Below, in pieces: positions 8,511 through 18,491 of a DNA stretch of 64,000 nt (the stretch's first letter is position 1; each line of letters begins with the position of its first letter). Origin of the DNA: Hyphococcus sp. (GTDB lineage: Bacteria > Pseudomonadota > Alphaproteobacteria > Caulobacterales > Parvularculaceae); assembly GCA_021776375.1 (NCBI GenBank), contig JAJFGA010000051.1, positions 227,177 through 291,176 on the forward strand. Reading direction: 5' to 3'. A program made the position numbers and the translations under genes. Under the pieces are notes generated by a model. That model was not told where the DNA came from. It ran no database searches and was given only the letters and a program-made list of their open reading frames with translations.

Positions 8511-8537
8511 AACTTTACCGTTTTGTCAGGCGGTTCC
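8511..8537 (-). promoter_or_regulatory. ECF sigma (EcfG-like) promoter candidate for the small RNA
   Basis: On the minus strand GGAACC (8537-8532) is followed after 17 bases by AGTT (8514-8511). This resembles the GGAAC-N16/17-CGTT consensus of the alphaproteobacterial general stress sigma factor EcfG, with one mismatch in the -10 part. Transcription would start near 8505, just upstream of hairpin 1. Spacing and position support it; no other evidence is available. Confidence 0.45.
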
Positions 8538-8576
8538 AAAATACGATCAAGAAACCGTGATCCGTCTTTATACAGG

Positions 8577-9026
8577 CTATGTTGTCGCAACCGCTTTTTT
8601 ATTGCCCAACTGATCGAGACAATCGCAAATCGCTTCAAACACCAGCATGGTCGAGGTATGGCGCTGCGGATAGTCGCGGATGGTCTCTAACAGAGCGAGA
8701 TCGCGCCAGCGCACGCCCGTTGGCGGTGGTCCGCCGTCTTTCAACATCGCAAGCATTTGATCGCGCAATCGGTAAAGCTCATCGACGGATGCGCCAGCAA
8801 TATTGCGTGCAACAATCGAGGCGGCGGCCTGCCCGAGGGCGCAGGCGCGCGCCGTCATGCCGAATTCTGCAACCACGCCATCCTTAAGCGTCAAATCGAC
8901 CTCAATTTCTGAACCACACACACGGCTTATTTTTTTCGCCGTGGCATCCGGCTCCGCCAGCCGGCGCGCCGCCGGGATCGTCGCCGCCGCATCCAATATG
9001 CCGCCGGAATAAAGATCGCTAATCAT
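8577..9026 (-). CDS. IscU/NifU-like iron-sulfur cluster scaffold protein lacking the third cysteine
   Basis: A 149-residue NifU N-terminal-domain protein. Two of the three cluster ligands of IscU are present (Cys37 in RVCGSEIEV, Cys62 in ARACALGQAAAS), but the third position reads His123-Thr124-Ser125 where IscU has His-Cys-Ser. Alphaproteobacterial relatives of this branch generally share that substitution, so it is a family trait and not local damage; the cluster chemistry must differ from IscU. Cytoplasmic. It lies 21 bases downstream of the pirin gene and is probably cotranscribed with it. A second ATG is not needed: MISDLYSGGI fits the family start. Confidence 0.85.
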   Translation of the reverse strand: MISDLYSGGILDAAATIPAARRLAEPDATAKKISRVCGSEIEVDLTLKDGVVAEFGMTARACALGQAAASIVARNIAGASVDELYRLRDQMLAMLKDGGPPPTGVRWRDLALLETIRDYPQRHTSTMLVFEAICDCLDQLGNKKAVATT

Positions 9027-9047
9027 GGCGCCTATTTGGCGATTTTC

Positions 9048-9746
9048 TCACGCCAAATCAAACAACAGGATTTCGCTGTCAGCGAGGGCTTTGAACGAGA
9101 CCGCCTCTTGGCCTTCAATTTTGGCGCCGTCGCCAGCCTGCATGATCGAGCCTTCCGGCAGCTCGACACCACCTTTAGCCACTTGCAGCCAGCCATAGCG
9201 TCCGGGTGCAAATTTATGCGACAGCGTCTCACCTTGCTTGATCACCGATGCGTAAAGGTCTGCAGCCTGGTGGATTTTTATCGAGCCCTCACGGCCATCG
9301 CCCGAGGCGACCAGCGCAAGCCCGCCGTCGCGGGCGGACCCAATGCGTCGCTCTTCGTAATGCGGCGTGTGACCGGCCGCATCCGGCAGCAGCCAGATCT
9401 GATAGAGGTGCAGCATGTTCTCGTCAGAAGCGTTGAATTCACTGTGAGTGACGCCCGTCCCGGCACTCATATATTGCACCATGCCGGGAGTAATGGTCCC
9501 GCCGCCGCCGGTGGAATCCTTATGCGCAAGCTCGCCCTCCAGCACATAGGTGATGATTTCCATATCCTGGTGTGAATGCGGCGGGAAGCCCGCGCCCGGA
9601 TTGATGCGGTCTTCATTCATCACTCGCAACGCACGGAAATTCATATGTTCCGGGTGGTGATAATTGGCGAAGGAAAATGTGTGGCGCGCATCGAGCCAGC
9701 CATGATTGGCCTGGCCCCTGTCAACCCCCTTGCGGATCGTGATCAC
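9048..9746 (-). CDS. pirin family protein (quercetin 2,3-dioxygenase-like)
   Basis: A 232-residue bicupin of the pirin family. The N-terminal cupin holds the metal ligands His57, His59, His101 and Glu103 (PPHSHQDMEIITYVLEG and GTGVTHSEFN). Pirins bind iron and act as redox-sensitive regulators or as quercetinases; which applies here is unknown. The start codon is GTG at 9746, supported by AAGGAGG seven bases upstream. The gene is followed by the IscU-like gene after 21 bases, and is preceded by a 121-base gap after the PhyH gene that should hold its promoter. Confidence 0.92.
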   Translation of the reverse strand: MITIRKGVDRGQANHGWLDARHTFSFANYHHPEHMNFRALRVMNEDRINPGAGFPPHSHQDMEIITYVLEGELAHKDSTGGGGTITPGMVQYMSAGTGVTHSEFNASDENMLHLYQIWLLPDAAGHTPHYEERRIGSARDGGLALVASGDGREGSIKIHQAADLYASVIKQGETLSHKFAPGRYGWLQVAKGGVELPEGSIMQAGDGAKIEGQEAVSFKALADSEILLFDLA

Positions 9747-9867
9747 GATTAGCCTCCTTGCTAAAATTTTTCGAAGAGTTCGAAGACTATATGGGGCTTG
9801 TTATCAGGGCTTAAAGAGACGCCAATCCACGGCTGGGGTCACATCTGCGCGATTAAGGGAGCTGCAA

Positions 9868-10755
9868 TCAAAAGCCTCGAAACGGGAAATCCGCCGGGCG
9901 TTGCAGCCAGTTTTGCGCCGGCCACTGAGCGGCGCCATCGACAATATGCAGCGTATAGGCGTGACGCGATCGCGAGGAACGGTTTTGCGCGCTCATATGC
10001 GGCGCGCGGCCATGGAAGACGACAAGATCGCCGCGTTCGGCAGGAGCCGGCGCCGCCAGATGGTCGTCGAGTGGCGCATCGTCAATCACATCAGTAACCA
10101 GCGCGCCCTCCGCCGTTCTATAATTCAATCGCTGCAAGGGGGCTTTGTGACCGCCGGGCACAAACTGCATGCAGCCATTGTCCTCATCAGCATCGTCGAT
10201 CGCGAACCAAAGGCCGATGCAGGTTTCCGGTTCAGTATAAAGATAGGTGGAATCCTGATGGCAGACCACCTCACCGCCGATCCGCGGCGGCTTGAAAATA
10301 TACATCGACTGCACCAGCAAAGGATCTGCAAAGCCCAACGACGCAACAACAGCCGTCAGTTCCGCTGTTCGCGAAAATTCGTCAAACAACGGATCAATAT
10401 CATGCATGGCGTGACCCATCTTGTTGATGGAATGACGCTTGTCCTGTTTTAAGTCGCCCGCCGCATCAAACGCATCCTCTTCAAAAAAGAACCCGATATC
10501 GGCGCCTGATCGGATAAAATAGTCATCGCCCAATTGCACATTCGACTTGCTAGAAAAGAAACTGCGCACAGATTGAGGATCGAATGCATCGACAAGTTCG
10601 CTGGTGCGCGTTTGCAGCGCTTTGCAAGCATGCCGCCCCGCAAAGCCGCGCAGGATAATCACGCCCGCCTCATCAAAGGCGGTGCGCATCTCCGCACTCA
10701 ACCGCCCGCCTTTGGGGGCAGGGAACTCGGGCAGGCTGGTTTTTGCGTTCGCCAA
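9868..10755 (-). CDS. phytanoyl-CoA dioxygenase (PhyH) family protein
   Basis: A 295-residue Fe(II)/2-oxoglutarate dioxygenase. The iron facial triad is visible as His166-x-Asp168 (VCHQDSTYLY) and a distal His in FHGRAPHMSAQNRS near residues 248-253, with the 2OG-binding Arg about six residues on. The family hydroxylates lipid-like or small-molecule substrates; the target is not predictable. It starts three bases after the cysS stop, so the two genes are probably cotranscribed, although I know no functional link. Full length for the family. Confidence 0.9.
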   Translation of the reverse strand: MANAKTSLPEFPAPKGGRLSAEMRTAFDEAGVIILRGFAGRHACKALQTRTSELVDAFDPQSVRSFFSSKSNVQLGDDYFIRSGADIGFFFEEDAFDAAGDLKQDKRHSINKMGHAMHDIDPLFDEFSRTAELTAVVASLGFADPLLVQSMYIFKPPRIGGEVVCHQDSTYLYTEPETCIGLWFAIDDADEDNGCMQFVPGGHKAPLQRLNYRTAEGALVTDVIDDAPLDDHLAAPAPAERGDLVVFHGRAPHMSAQNRSSRSRHAYTLHIVDGAAQWPAQNWLQRPADFPFRGF

Positions 10756-10758
10756 TCA

Positions 10759-12132
<1,374 letters not shown>

Positions 12133-12254
12133 GGGTCGGCCTCCTAACAGTCCCGGATTAGCTAACGCCGCTACGCAGTTGAGGCAATAAACTTGACGCA
12201 ACAAATCCCATCGCCGGGCTGGGATCGCACGAGCGTGATGCTATGCTGGCGATT

Positions 12255-12665
12255 ATGGCAGATAAGCAGAAGTTTCCCGGTCGCGAGACTGTTGCCGGCC
12301 CGATTGAGGAAACGCAAACCTTCGCCCCGAAGTTCGGTCCCGACGGACTGATCCCTGCCGCCGTCACCGATGCCCAGAGCGGCCAACTGTTGATGCTCGC
12401 TTATATGAACGCCGACGCGCTCACCCTGACCATTGCCCGCGGCGAGGCCTGGTACTGGTCGCGCTCGCGTGGCGCCTTGTGGCGAAAAGGCGCGATATCG
12501 GGGAACGTCCAGCGGGTCGTCGAAATCCGCACCGATTGCGATCAGGACGCCATCGAACTCGTCGTGGAGCAACAAGGCCCGGCCTGTCACACCGACCGGC
12601 GGTCATGCTTTTACCGCATAATCACCAAGGGCGACGGCGCGCCGAGCCTTACTTTCAAAGATTAG
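12255..12665 (+). CDS. hisI: phosphoribosyl-AMP cyclohydrolase
   Basis: A 136-residue monofunctional HisI that opens the purine ring of phosphoribosyl-AMP in histidine synthesis. Diagnostic stretches are [19 protein letters not shown], the [16 protein letters not shown] loop, [11 protein letters not shown] with magnesium-binding Asp/Cys residues, and the zinc-binding [10 protein letters not shown] at the end. HisE is not fused. Translation could also start at 12243; the ATG at 12255 fits homologous N-termini better. A strong terminator follows the gene. Confidence 0.95.
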   Translation: MADKQKFPGRETVAGPIEETQTFAPKFGPDGLIPAAVTDAQSGQLLMLAYMNADALTLTIARGEAWYWSRSRGALWRKGAISGNVQRVVEIRTDCDQDAIELVVEQQGPACHTDRRSCFYRIITKGDGAPSLTFKD

Positions 12666-12698
12666 GCTGCGCACAAAAACATTTTCTCAACTACGTGA

Positions 12699-12728
12699 AA
12701 AGACCGGCCCTTCAGGGCCGGTCTTTTT
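12699..12728. terminator. bidirectional rho-independent terminator between hisI and the SulP gene
   Basis: AAAGACCGGCCC and GGGCCGGTCTTT form a perfect 12-bp stem around a TTCA loop, with T5 on the plus side and the matching A/T run on the other strand. It sits between two convergent genes and can end both transcripts. Confidence 0.92.
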
Positions 12729-12745
12729 ATAGCCAGTTCCGGTTC

Positions 12746-14401
12746 TTATACAGCAGGCTGAATCAAACCATCGGAAACCATTTTATTTTCTTCCTCGCGC
12801 CTGATTGCAGCAACTGCTTCATTCAGTGCTTCAAGGCGCGTGTCATAGCTTGTATCAGTCGGCAGGCAATGGTCTGCGCCAAGGCCAGCCAAAACTTCGC
12901 TTACTTTGGCGCTCATGCCGGTGATGTACACTACCTTGCCAGCCTGGCGTGCATCGCAGGCGATCGTCTCCACCGCCATTGCGGCTGACACGTCTATGAA
13001 CGGCACCCTCGAAAAGTCGAGAATGATCGCCGACGCCTTATCTTTGACCCGCTCACGCACATGATGGCCGAGATCGGCGGCGGCGCCGAAGCTCAATGGA
13101 CCGCCAAAATCGAATAAGGTCACGCGCCCTTTGGCTTCATCCAGGAGCTTGCGCTCTTCCGGAGTGGTAACGCGCGGCGCCGGGGCGCCGAAAGAAGCGA
13201 GCTGATCGTCGGCCATCTCCTTTACAAAAGCGAGGGAGGCCAGAACAACGCCCACCGCCACCGCCGTGATCAGATCGACAAAGACCGTCAGACCAAGGAC
13301 TAGACCCATCAGCACCAGATCCCAACGCGGACCTTTATGGGCGCGTTTAAGGTAAGAGACATCGATGATGTCGTAACCGACCTTGACCAGAATGCCCGCG
13401 AGCACAGCATGCGGAATTTGCGAGGCGATCGGCGCAAGACTGATCACGATGGCGAGCAGCACGAACGAATGCAGCATGCCCGATATCTTTGTCTCGCCGC
13501 CGGTGCGGATGTTGACGACGGTGCGCATGGTCGCGCCCGCGCCGGGGATCGCGCCGAAGAGGCCCGCCACCGTGTTACCGATGCCCTGACCGATAAGCTC
13601 GCGATCAGAATTGTGCCGCGTGCGGGTCATATTGTCGGCGACCAATGAAGTCAGAAGGCTGTCAATGGCGCCGAGAACCGCCAGAATAACCGCCGCTTCC
13701 AGGACAATCACGAAAGTGTCCTGCGTGAAGGCCGGCACGACGAAAGACGGCAGGCCGGTGGGAATATCGCCGAGCACCGGCGCACCTTTCAGAACCAGGC
13801 TGAGGAGCGTGCCGATGACCAGCGCCGCAAGCGCGCCGGGCACAAATTTGCCCCAGTTTTTCGGCCAGGTGAAAATGACGACGAGCGTCACAAGGCCGAT
13901 AGAGAGCGCCGCAAAATTCGGGTCCATTACGGCCGCCGGAACCGCCGTGAGCGCCGGAATGGTCCCGCCGCCTTCCGGCTCATGGCCGAAGAGCCGCGCA
14001 AACTGCAGCGCGATGATAATGCAGCCAATACCGCTCATAAAACCGGAAATCACCGGATAGGGCACGAGCCTGATATACTGCCCGAGCTTGAAGACGCCGA
14101 ACAGTACCTGCAACAGACCTGCAAGCACGACTGCGGCAAAGACAAGCGCGGGGTCGCCAGACAACGAGGCGAACACGCCGGCAAAGACAACGACCATCGG
14201 ACCGGTTGGACCGGAGACCTGCGCCCCCGTGCCGCCAAACAGCGACGCAAAGAAGCCGACGAAAATCGCGCCCCACAGACCCGCAATCGGGCCGGCGCCG
14301 GACGCCTCGCCAAACGCAAGCGCCAGCGGCAGCGCGACGATGCCGGCGGTCAGTCCGCCATAAATGTCGCCGCGCATATTGGATGTATCAATAAACTTCA
14401 T
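12746..14401 (-). CDS. SulP-family inorganic anion transporter with STAS domain
   Basis: A 551-residue SulP/SLC26 permease: roughly ten to twelve membrane helices (from ALPLALAFGEASGAGP near residue 20 to about 400), the conserved GGTGAQVSGPTGPM stretch near residues 54-67, and a C-terminal cytoplasmic STAS domain (AIILDFSRVPFIDVSAAMAVE). The ATG at 14401 has GGAGAG upstream; an extension to 14440 is less likely. It follows the beta-carbonic anhydrase gene after 26 bases, so bicarbonate is the likely anion, as for BicA-type SulP proteins. Sulfate remains possible since the SulP family covers both. Confidence 0.93.
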   Translation of the reverse strand: MKFIDTSNMRGDIYGGLTAGIVALPLALAFGEASGAGPIAGLWGAIFVGFFASLFGGTGAQVSGPTGPMVVVFAGVFASLSGDPALVFAAVVLAGLLQVLFGVFKLGQYIRLVPYPVISGFMSGIGCIIIALQFARLFGHEPEGGGTIPALTAVPAAVMDPNFAALSIGLVTLVVIFTWPKNWGKFVPGALAALVIGTLLSLVLKGAPVLGDIPTGLPSFVVPAFTQDTFVIVLEAAVILAVLGAIDSLLTSLVADNMTRTRHNSDRELIGQGIGNTVAGLFGAIPGAGATMRTVVNIRTGGETKISGMLHSFVLLAIVISLAPIASQIPHAVLAGILVKVGYDIIDVSYLKRAHKGPRWDLVLMGLVLGLTVFVDLITAVAVGVVLASLAFVKEMADDQLASFGAPAPRVTTPEERKLLDEAKGRVTLFDFGGPLSFGAAADLGHHVRERVKDKASAIILDFSRVPFIDVSAAMAVETIACDARQAGKVVYITGMSAKVSEVLAGLGADHCLPTDTSYDTRLEALNEAVAAIRREEENKMVSDGLIQPAV

Positions 14402-14427
14402 CTTAAACTCTCCAAACAAGCGGCGCC

Positions 14428-15096
14428 TTAGGCAGCACAATCATGATCCGACAAATGGCGAGCGACTTCCGCCGCGTACCGATCATTGACGGGCACAAAC
14501 TTGCTTTGTGTCTCGTCATACGCGTTCACACCGCCAGTCTTAATGTCGTACACCCAGCCATGGAGAGTGAGATCGCCCTTGGCGATACGCGCCGCTACGG
14601 TCGGGTGCGTTTTAAGGTGCTGGAGCTGCAAAATGACATTCTGCTCAAGCAGCATATCCATGCGCTCGCTCTCGGGCTTACCCGAGCCAAGTTCATTGAC
14701 GACATCAACCGCCGCTTTAGAAAAACTCAACCATTCCTTGACATGCGGCAGCCCATCAAGGCCCTCTGGGTTCATGGCGCCTTTCATCGCCCCGCACTCC
14801 GTATGGCCGCAAACAACGATATGGGGCACTTGCAGGGCGGCGACAGCGAATTCTATAGAAGCGGTCATGCCGCCAGTATGATTAGTATGTGGGGGAACGA
14901 TATTGCCAGCGTTACGACAAATGAACAGCTCACCGGGGGCGGTCTGAGTAATCATCGCCGTTTCAATTCGCGAATCCGAACACGTGATAAACAACGCTTC
15001 CGGCGACTGACCGAGACTCAATTTTTCGAAAAGTTCTTTCTTCTGCGGGTACACGTCGTTTTGAAAACGAACAACTCCGGCGGCAAAACGCGGCAT
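14428..15096 (-). CDS. beta-class carbonic anhydrase
   Basis: A 222-residue beta-carbonic anhydrase interconverting CO2 and bicarbonate. Zinc ligands are Cys39, His98 and Cys101, with the Asp41-Arg43 catalytic dyad in CSDSR. The RNAGNIVPP stretch and GGMTASIEFAV helix are as usual. Ribosome site AGGAGA precedes the ATG. It lies between the ArsR gene and the SulP transporter, giving a regulator-enzyme-permease operon. No signal peptide, hence cytoplasmic. Confidence 0.96.
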   Translation of the reverse strand: MPRFAAGVVRFQNDVYPQKKELFEKLSLGQSPEALFITCSDSRIETAMITQTAPGELFICRNAGNIVPPHTNHTGGMTASIEFAVAALQVPHIVVCGHTECGAMKGAMNPEGLDGLPHVKEWLSFSKAAVDVVNELGSGKPESERMDMLLEQNVILQLQHLKTHPTVAARIAKGDLTLHGWVYDIKTGGVNAYDETQSKFVPVNDRYAAEVARHLSDHDCAA

Positions 15097-15124
15097 TCTG
15101 GTCTCCTGTTATGAAATTTTACTG

Positions 15125-15478
15125 TTATGAGGTGGACGCAGACCAAAGCCGGCGAGCGGCCTTGATGCTGGATTTGGGTACGCCTGACATTCGGCCCTCT
15201 ATGAAGTCGAGGCCGTCGACGATCCAGGCGGCGATTTCTGGTTGAATGAGGTGGTAATAATGATGACGGCCGTCGCGGCGTTCTTCGACGAGGCGGTGCG
15301 CGCGCATCAGACTTAAATGTTGCGAAACACGCGGACTCGGCAGGTCGAGTATTTGAGCGAGCGTGTTGACGTCTTTCTCGCCGGCTCGCAGCTCTTCAAT
15401 CAGCCTGATGCGGTCGGGATTCGCCACAATTTTGAATATTTCGGCGAGCTCCTTAGCCACCACTTGTCGACTTGGCAT
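15125..15478 (-). CDS. ArsR/SmtB-family regulator without cysteines
   Basis: A 117-residue winged-helix repressor of ArsR type (LAEIFKIVANPDRIRLIEEL, recognition helix region LDLPSPRVSQHLSLMRAHRL, wing EERRDGRHHYYHL). The sequence contains no cysteine at all, so it cannot use the usual thiol metal sites; His residues in the wing (RHHYYH) remain possible ligands, or the signal may be non-metal. It starts with a GAGGAA ribosome site and heads the carbonic anhydrase-SulP operon. Autoregulation of this operon is inferred from position and from a dyad upstream. Confidence 0.9.
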   Translation of the reverse strand: MPSRQVVAKELAEIFKIVANPDRIRLIEELRAGEKDVNTLAQILDLPSPRVSQHLSLMRAHRLVEERRDGRHHYYHLIQPEIAAWIVDGLDFIEGRMSGVPKSSIKAARRLWSASTS

Positions 15479-15518
15479 AGTTCCTCGCTTTCATCTTTCT
15501 CAAACCGGACGCCAGTTT

Positions 15519-15542
15519 CGGCCGCAGCCATAGCTGCGGCCG
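15519..15542 (-). promoter_or_regulatory. perfect 10-bp hairpin in the leader of the ArsR operon
   Basis: CGGCCGCAGC and GCTGCGGCCG pair perfectly around a four-base CATA loop. It lies 40 bases before the ArsR start and is not followed by T residues on either strand, so it is more likely a leader structure or binding site than a terminator. Confidence 0.5.
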
Positions 15543-15590
15543 CGAATAAAGCGCCAAATCTTTAATTTAATACCTGCGAAAACATGCAGA

Positions 15591-15606
15591 TTTGCATTTT
15601 CGCAAA
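15591..15606. promoter_or_regulatory. dyad TTTGC-N6-GCAAA, candidate ArsR operator
   Basis: A short inverted repeat in the AT-rich region upstream of the ArsR gene, next to a second dyad (TGCAGATTTGCA at 15585-15596). ArsR-family repressors bind such short dyads overlapping their own promoters. Assignment is positional. Confidence 0.4.
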
Positions 15607-15706
15607 CATATAGACGTGAATTTTTGATTGTCAATGACCGTCGCGCGGACTTTGAAAGCATTTTCGTCAGGCAGTTTTCCGCGCCCGCACGCACTATGCG
15701 AGAGGC

Positions 15707-16297
15707 TTACTTGCGGTATTTGTCGTTAAGGCCCTTGCCGGCTTTTATCATCGGCAGGATTATTTCAAGCCGCCGTTCTTTGGTGTCGGCGCGCTTGGCC
15801 TCCGCGATATACTCCGCATATTCGCGTTTTTGACCTTGCGTCAGTTGCTTGAACGCCGCGCCGGCTGCTTTATCTTCCCGCAGCGCCTTGCTTAGTTCAG
15901 CGGGCACGGTGAGCGGTTTGTTTCGGTCCGGCGCAATCTCGCGGCCTTCCTTCGCAAGGCTAATCGCTTCTTTCAAATAGCGGTTGATCTTTTTCTCATC
16001 GATGTCGTCCATCGAAGTCATACGCCATTGGCGAAGCGCTTTTGTTTTTCCTTCCTGCGCATTCGTCAGAACTTTGTCTTTGTCGGCAAGCAGCGCGCCT
16101 TGATGAAACCATAAGCCAAAATATGATTTGAAGGCGCCGAGGCCAACGACATTCTTGCCGGCAATCGTATAGCAGGGCCCGCCCCATTTGACGCATTCTT
16201 CTAATTCGGTTGATTGGAGAATGGTCTGCAAGCGCTCGAGTTCATCGCGGCGCGGGCTTTCGGCGATGTAATCATCAACAGTTTTTGCGCGCTTCAC
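15707..16297 (-). CDS. YdeI/OmpD-associated family protein (DUF1801-like)
   Basis: A 196-residue protein. The first 115 residues form a DUF1801-type domain (KWGGPCYTIAGKNVVGLGAFKSYFGLWFHQGALL), the rest a lysine-rich helical YdeI tail (PAELSKALREDKAAGAAFKQ). Members are small cytoplasmic proteins of unclear function, sometimes linked to polymyxin resistance in enterobacteria. Start is GTG at 16297 with GGGAG upstream. No operon partner is evident. Confidence 0.85.
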   Translation of the reverse strand: MKRAKTVDDYIAESPRRDELERLQTILQSTELEECVKWGGPCYTIAGKNVVGLGAFKSYFGLWFHQGALLADKDKVLTNAQEGKTKALRQWRMTSMDDIDEKKINRYLKEAISLAKEGREIAPDRNKPLTVPAELSKALREDKAAGAAFKQLTQGQKREYAEYIAEAKRADTKERRLEIILPMIKAGKGLNDKYRK

Positions 16298-16328
16298 AGA
16301 TAGCGGCTCCCAACTTTCAAACGACGCC

Positions 16329-17027
16329 TCACCCCATCCCGGCGACGCCTTCGCGGTTGGCGTGTTTTTTCTTATCTAGCGCGCGTGTAAACAAGGCAAG
16401 GCCGATCCATGAGGCATGAAACGCAACACCCGCAAGAAACATCCCCACGCCCGAAATTGGCCCGACCGCCATGCGCGCAAAAAACTGTTCAAGCCCTTCC
16501 ACCGGCATCGGATGGATAATGATCTTTCCGTAATAAGAGACCGCCTGGAAACTCAAGATCCACATATAATTGCGCCGAATGCGCCGCCCCATCGCCCGCC
16601 AGAAGCCGATATGATATTCCGGCGTCAAATAGTCATTAGCCAGAACATGTTGCCATTCGTCATGGTCCGGTTGGCGCGAATGCAACAGCAAAGGCGCATA
16701 GAATTTGGTCTCGATCCAGCGAGCTCTGGCGCGCCAGACATTGAAAAACCGGTAGCGGCGGGATTCTAAAATCAGGAACATCACGATCAGGATGCTGACC
16801 AGCAACAAAGGCAGGGGCGATGCATTCGGGTCGGCATAGCTGATCGAGAGCGCAATGCCGAGCGTGACTACCGCCCAGTTGGTAGTCGTATCGAGCCGGG
16901 TGCGCCAAACCGTCGAGCGGTAGACCTCGCCGCGATAAAGATGCGCCAGCGCGCCAACCGCAGCGCTGTCGAATTCCCGCTCTGCCTTCTGAGGCGAGCT
17001 TTGCAAGTCTTTCCGGTCTTCAGCCAT
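16329..17027 (-). CDS. DUF2270 family membrane protein
   Basis: A 232-residue protein matching DUF2270: an N-terminal hydrophilic part with LAHLYRGEVYRSTVWRTRLD, one or two membrane helices near residues 45-85 (NWAVVTLGIALSISYA, LLLVSILIVMFLILE), a conserved central RYRFFNVWRARARWIE block and another hydrophobic helix near the end. Function unknown. I use the ATG at 17027 (MAEDRK), because the upstream extension is Cys/Arg-rich and unlike the family. It is divergent from the MATE gene. Confidence 0.85.
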   Translation of the reverse strand: MAEDRKDLQSSPQKAEREFDSAAVGALAHLYRGEVYRSTVWRTRLDTTTNWAVVTLGIALSISYADPNASPLPLLLVSILIVMFLILESRRYRFFNVWRARARWIETKFYAPLLLHSRQPDHDEWQHVLANDYLTPEYHIGFWRAMGRRIRRNYMWILSFQAVSYYGKIIIHPMPVEGLEQFFARMAVGPISGVGMFLAGVAFHASWIGLALFTRALDKKKHANREGVAGMG

Positions 17028-17120
17028 TTCCAACCCAGTGTCGCCGCGTTTGCCGCAACCATGCAAGCCGCCGGTAAAGAATAGCTGGCGCATGCGCACA
17101 GCCGAGCCTAAAGAGCGGCG

Positions 17121-18491
17121 ATGACCGCAGCACAATCGCAACCGCTTGAAATCCCCTATCAGCGGATTTTCGCCCTCGCCTGGCCGGCCTCGGTCGCCGC
17201 ATCGGTGACGCCGCTCTTAGGCGCCGTCGACGTCTGGGCGCTCGCCCGTTCTGACCGCCCGCTCGATATCGCCGCCATCGGACTCGCCTCGGTAATTTTC
17301 TCACTCGCCTATTGGAGTTTTGGATTTATTCGCATGAGCGTTGCGGGTCTGACCGCGCAAGCTGCTGGCGCTGAAGATGAGAGCGAGGCCCGCGCAGCGC
17401 TGATCCGAGGCGCGGTTATTGGCGGTGGCGTAGGGCTTGTTTTAGTGGTGCTACAACTTCCCCTCGGCCTGCTCTCATTCAAAGCCCTCGCTATCGGCGC
17501 CGATATCAGCACAGCAACATTCGATGCTGCGCGCGAGTACTATAATATTCGCATCTGGGGCGCGCCGTTCGCGCTCGCCTCTTACGCTGCCTTTGGCTGG
17601 CTGACCGCGCGCGAACGCACTGATTATCTTATGATCATAAGCGTTTTCATCACCGGGCTGAACATTGTTCTCGATTATTGGTTTGTCCTTGGTCTTGGCT
17701 GGGGCGCTGCCGGTGTTGCCGCAGGAACGTTGATTGCCGAGATCGCCGGTTTCTTCGCCTGCCTGGTGTTTGTCGCCATGGTGCTCATCCGCAATGGCGG
17801 GCTAGGCGCGCATTGGAAGCATAAAGAGTTTTTCGCACTGAAAAGACTCCGCCGCACCCTCTCAATCAATTTTGATATTTTTATCAGAACGGTACTGCTG
17901 GCATTTTCTTTCGCCTGGTTCATCCAGCGCAGCGGCGCCTTTGGCGATGTCGTCCTCGCGGCCAATCAAGTGCTGTTGCAACTCTTCCTTTTTACCGGCC
18001 TCGCCCTCGACGGCACGGCTATTGCCGCTGAAACGCTGGTCGGCCAAGCTATGGGCGCGCGGGACCCGGCGCGAGGGTTGGCTCGATTTTCTTCCGCGGT
18101 CCGGCGCACATTTGTCATGGCGGTGCTGGCCGCATTTGCCTTTGTTGCGTTCTACTGGCTCGCGGGCGACGCACTGATTACGCTGTTAACACCGCAAGGC
18201 GCTATCCGCGAGGCGACGCGGACCTATATGCCTTGGGTCATTATCAGCCCTTTGATTGTTGTTGTAGGCTTTCAACTCGACGGTATTTTTATCGGCGCGA
18301 CCAAGGCGCGTGAAATGCGCAATTCTATGATCGTCACGGCGCCTATCTTTCTCATCGCCTCGTTGTGGCTCGCACCAGCCTTTGACAATCACGGACTTTG
18401 GGCGGCGTTCTCAATTTATTTTCTCTTACGCGCGGCCACGCTCGGGGTTTATTTGCCGCGCATTAAAGCCACATTTACAAATCAGGCATGA
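17121..18491 (+). CDS. MATE-family multidrug/Na+ efflux transporter
   Basis: A 456-residue MATE protein with twelve predicted helices in two halves; the N-terminal half opens with IFALAWPASVAASVTPLLGAVDVWAL, the typical DinF-like pattern, and the C-terminal repeat begins near RTVLLAFSFAWFIQRSGAFG. The DinF/NorM-like branch exports cationic drugs or organic acids using Na+ or H+. Its 3' end overlaps the convergent pyrD stop by ten bases. Confidence 0.93.
   Translation: MTAAQSQPLEIPYQRIFALAWPASVAASVTPLLGAVDVWALARSDRPLDIAAIGLASVIFSLAYWSFGFIRMSVAGLTAQAAGAEDESEARAALIRGAVIGGGVGLVLVVLQLPLGLLSFKALAIGADISTATFDAAREYYNIRIWGAPFALASYAAFGWLTARERTDYLMIISVFITGLNIVLDYWFVLGLGWGAAGVAAGTLIAEIAGFFACLVFVAMVLIRNGGLGAHWKHKEFFALKRLRRTLSINFDIFIRTVLLAFSFAWFIQRSGAFGDVVLAANQVLLQLFLFTGLALDGTAIAAETLVGQAMGARDPARGLARFSSAVRRTFVMAVLAAFAFVAFYWLAGDALITLLTPQGAIREATRTYMPWVIISPLIVVVGFQLDGIFIGATKAREMRNSMIVTAPIFLIASLWLAPAFDNHGLWAAFSIYFLLRAATLGVYLPRIKATFTNQA

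Noticed and set aside
8327..8638. A 103-codon minus-strand frame over the small RNA.
   Set aside because: It overlaps the IscU-like gene end and the two terminator-like hairpins, and its composition is not that of a protein.
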